From positions 62,001-126,000 of the forward strand of contig NZ_LNCD01000083.1 of assembly GCF_001542405.1 (NCBI RefSeq): 64,000 nucleotides of DNA. The letters run 5' to 3'. Of the stretch, positions 61,946 to 64,000 are shown in pieces. Position numbers and translations under genes: made by a program. Under the pieces are notes generated by a model, which saw only the letters and a program-made list of their open reading frames with translations, was not told the origin of the DNA and did not search any database. The DNA is from Rhizobium altiplani. GTDB taxonomy: Bacteria > Pseudomonadota > Alphaproteobacteria > Rhizobiales > Rhizobiaceae. Position 1 is the first letter of the stretch. Each line of letters begins with the position of its first letter.

Positions 61946-63396
61946 CCGAGAAGTTCGTCCAGCCAGCGCCGGTCAAGACAGGCTTCCAGCTCGGCCGCAA
62001 CGTCGTCCAGGGCTTTCTCGACGCCGGCACGATAGTCATTCGTGTCGCCCGAAAGGCCAAAGCTGCGCAGCAAGCGAGAACGGTAGATGTCGCTGGCGAA
62101 CAGCCCATGCAGATAGGTTCCCGCAATTCGGCCGTCTGCCGATACCGCGCCATCCGGCCTGCCATCGACGATCGCGAACGGCCGGCCACAGTCTTCGCCG
62201 GAGGTGATACCGAGATGGATCTGGTAGCCGGAAAGCGGGGACCCGTCCTCCACTGCTGTCGCAACACTGTTGCGGACGGTCTTTTCAGGCGCCATCTCCG
62301 TCTCGACGTCAAGCAGCCCGAGGCCCGCCATATCCACCGCATGTCCCTCGATGCCCAGGGGATCATGGACCTTGCGCCCGAGCATCTGATAGCCGCCGCA
62401 AATCCCGATCACCCGACCACCCCGCTTCACATGGGCCAGTATGTCGGCATCCCAACCCTGCGCACGCATATCAGCCAGGTCTGATATCGTTGATTTCGAA
62501 CCGGGCAAGATCACCAGCCGCGCGTCCGCAGGCAGCCGCTCGCCCGCGCGGACGAAAACCAAATCGACATCCGGCTCCGCCTTCAAGGGGTCGAGATCGT
62601 CGAAATTTGCGATGCGGGTAAAGACCGGCACGGCGACCTTGAGTGCCCCCGTGCCGCCGCGTGCGAGGCGTTCCAACGCCACCGAGTCCTCGGCCGGCAG
62701 ACGCGAAGCGTGCTTGAGCCACGGCACGACACCGAAGCATGGCCATCCGGTGAAGCGGCGCACCGCATCGATACCCGTATCAAAGAGCGAGACGTCGCCA
62801 CGGAACTTGTTGATGAGGTAGCCGGATATCATTGCCCGGTCGCCCTCGGAGAGGATCGTATGCGTCCCAACCAGCGAGGCGATCACGCCCCCGCGGTCAA
62901 TATCGCCGACAAGCACGACAGGCACACCGGCACGGGTGGCAAATCCCATATTGGCGATATCGCCGGCCCTGAGATTTATTTCGGCGGGCGAACCTGCGCC
63001 TTCCACGATCACAAGATCCGCTCCGGCCGAAACGGCCGAAAAGCTCTGCATCACGTAGTCGAGGAGCGCTGGCTTGAGTTTCTGATAGTCCCGTCCCTTG
63101 GCCTGCCCCCAGACCTTGCCCTGAACGATGATCTGGCTGCCGTATTCGGATTGCGGTTTGAGCAATACAGGATTCATGTGCACCGAGGACGGCACACGCG
63201 CGGCAAGCGACTGCAGCCATTGCGCCCGGCCGATCTCGCCGCCGTCGTCGGCGACCGCGGCATTGTTCGACATGTTCTGCGGTTTGAAGGGACGGACCGA
63301 AAGGCCACGATTGGCAGCAAGACGGCAAAGCCCCGCGACAAGAACGGTCTTGCCGACATCGGAGCCGGTCCCTTGCAGCATGATGGCCTTGGTCAT
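61942..63396 (-). CDS. cobQ: Cobyric acid synthase CobQ
   Basis: 484 residues. The synthetase half opens AIMLQGTGSDVGKTVLVAGLCRLAANRG and has FKPQNMSNNAAVADDGGEIGRAQW. The amidotransferase half holds the catalytic Cys in VIGICGGYQMLGRKVHD and His in GTYLHGLFASD. It amidates four side chains of adenosylcobyrinic acid diamide. ATG 63396 is chosen by family length and a CGGAG ribosome site. It is separate from the riboswitch-led operon and has no obvious riboswitch of its own. Confidence 0.96.
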   Translation of the reverse strand: MTKAIMLQGTGSDVGKTVLVAGLCRLAANRGLSVRPFKPQNMSNNAAVADDGGEIGRAQWLQSLAARVPSSVHMNPVLLKPQSEYGSQIIVQGKVWGQAKGRDYQKLKPALLDYVMQSFSAVSAGADLVIVEGAGSPAEINLRAGDIANMGFATRAGVPVVLVGDIDRGGVIASLVGTHTILSEGDRAMISGYLINKFRGDVSLFDTGIDAVRRFTGWPCFGVVPWLKHASRLPAEDSVALERLARGGTGALKVAVPVFTRIANFDDLDPLKAEPDVDLVFVRAGERLPADARLVILPGSKSTISDLADMRAQGWDADILAHVKRGGRVIGICGGYQMLGRKVHDPLGIEGHAVDMAGLGLLDVETEMAPEKTVRNSVATAVEDGSPLSGYQIHLGITSGEDCGRPFAIVDGRPDGAVSADGRIAGTYLHGLFASDIYRSRLLRSFGLSGDTNDYRAGVEKALDDVAAELEACLDRRWLDELLG

Positions 63397-63916
63397 TGTC
63401 ACGGAACTCCGGAGAACCCGACCCCGGCCTACAACGGCCTCTCTGCCGTGGTCAATCGCAAGCGCCGAAAATGCGAAGGCCACGTCACCCGCTTAGGGTA
63501 GCGCGGCCTGCCGAAATACGCTGGCGCATTCGCCCATACACGGCGAAGCTCACGTTCTCCGGGACGCATTACCTGATCCGGAGAAGCGGCGGTGTCCCCC
63601 GCCACGGAAGAACAGATAGCGCCACATTGTTACCGGACGGTTAGCAACTCCCTAAGCAAAGATGAATTTCGGCATTTTCCGGCTTTGGGACGCTCGTGGT
63701 AACCTTTTGGTGGGGCTGGCAATACGTTTTCAAATCAGACGCTTAGACTTCACGCCTCATGCACAGAAGAACGATTGATTTCCACAGCCGAACGCGTAGG
63801 CTGCCATTCCAAGGCATCAAGACGAGCGCCACAGCAATAGCCGGACAAACAGGATAAAGATCTCCGCAAGACGCGGAACGCCTAGTTGTGGCGGGGCAGC
63901 AAGAATGGGAAGGCAA
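63397..63916. other. Intergenic region upstream of cobQ and the transglycosylase gene
   Basis: 520 bases with no convincing gene. It must contain the cobQ promoter (minus strand) and that of the partial gene to the right. No B12 box is seen. A 38-codon frame at 63662-63778 is not supported. Confidence 0.45.
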
Positions 63917-64000
63917 ATGAGATCTCTCTGCACGTCGATCCTGCTCGCCGCAGGAATCTGTGCGGCCGCTACGACTGCGCAGGCTGCCGAATGCGGCAAC
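63917..64000 (+). CDS. Exported protein, probable lytic murein transglycosylase (N-terminal fragment)
   Basis: 28 codons up to the window edge: MRSLCTSILLAAGICAAATT and then AQAAECGN. This is a clear signal peptide with a cleavage site after AQA. The mature start with Cys-Gly-Asn resembles rhizobial lytic murein transglycosylases, but so little is visible that this is only a suggestion. ATG 63917 follows GGGAAGGC. Confidence 0.55.
   Translation, partial: MRSLCTSILLAAGICAAATTAQAAECGN

Noticed and set aside
63397..63650. A second cobalamin riboswitch upstream of cobQ
   Set aside because: No B12 box or core motif found on the minus strand.
63662..63778. 38-codon frame upstream of the final gene
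   Set aside because: No ribosome site and no recognisable sequence; likely chance.
1..64000. CRISPR arrays, tRNA or rRNA genes and intact insertion sequences
   Set aside because: No regularly spaced repeats, no clover-leaf pattern and no transposase were found.

Overview
This 64 kb window looks like a chromosomal segment of a Rhizobiales alphaproteobacterium, most likely of the Ensifer/Sinorhizobium/Rhizobium group. The base composition is GC-rich. The markers are an AcpXL/LpxXL very-long-chain fatty acid cluster for lipid A, the aerobic (oxygen-dependent) cobalamin pathway with CobN/CobO/CobP/CobQ/CobW, a Zur-ZnuABC zinc module and an UvrB with rhizobial-type N- and C-terminal extensions. 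The order zur-znu, sugar ABC operon, gnd, lpxXL-acpXL, cobD-C-B-A agrees with what I remember of Sinorhizobium chromosomes, but this was not searched.

Layout. 1-9.1 kb is accessory: the end of an acyl-CoA thioesterase, a membrane protein, an SRPBCC/ArsR pair, a DUF486 protein, a decayed two-domain cell-wall hydrolase, a glutamate symporter, a reductase, two VOC proteins and a frameshifted Dyp-type peroxidase. 9.3-18.2 kb has uvrB, a repeat-rich intergenic region with two large palindromic elements around a GIY-YIG nuclease remnant, small rhizobial hypotheticals, a cold-shock gene with a clear terminator, dusA, a FAH-family hydrolase, a gamma-carbonic anhydrase and two frameshifted small genes. 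18.3-21.5 kb is the zinc uptake locus: znuC-znuB-zur diverge from znuA across a region with two inverted repeats that could be Zur operators.

22-35.4 kb is one carbohydrate catabolic locus. Nine genes run on the minus strand: binding protein, two permeases, ATPase, GH2 beta-mannosidase, TIM-barrel isomerase, Gfo/Idh/MocA dehydrogenase, aldo/keto reductase and GH43 glycosidase. A LacI-type regulator is divergent. gnd (6-phosphogluconate dehydrogenase) follows, with a bidirectional terminator between. 37-39.4 kb holds AraC, SRPBCC, VOC and PAS genes.

39.5-45 kb is the lipid A very-long-chain acyl cluster (acpXL, fabZ, two ketosynthase-like proteins of which one lacks the catalytic residues, a dehydrogenase, lpxXL). 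45-63.4 kb is dominated by vitamin B12 synthesis: cobE, a nucleoside hydrolase, cobA, cobB, cobC and cobD in one run; cobP-cobW-cobN-cobO plus a half-size EamA transporter behind a long cobalamin riboswitch; and cobQ convergent with a ClC-type channel. A short open frame with the only good ribosome-binding site lies between the riboswitch and cobP and ends inside the cobP start codon. The window closes in the signal peptide of a probable lytic transglycosylase.

At least four genes are broken by single-base indels and all are accessory, whereas long core genes (uvrB, cobN, GH2) are intact. This suggests genuine gene decay more than random sequence error, but raw reads would have to decide.
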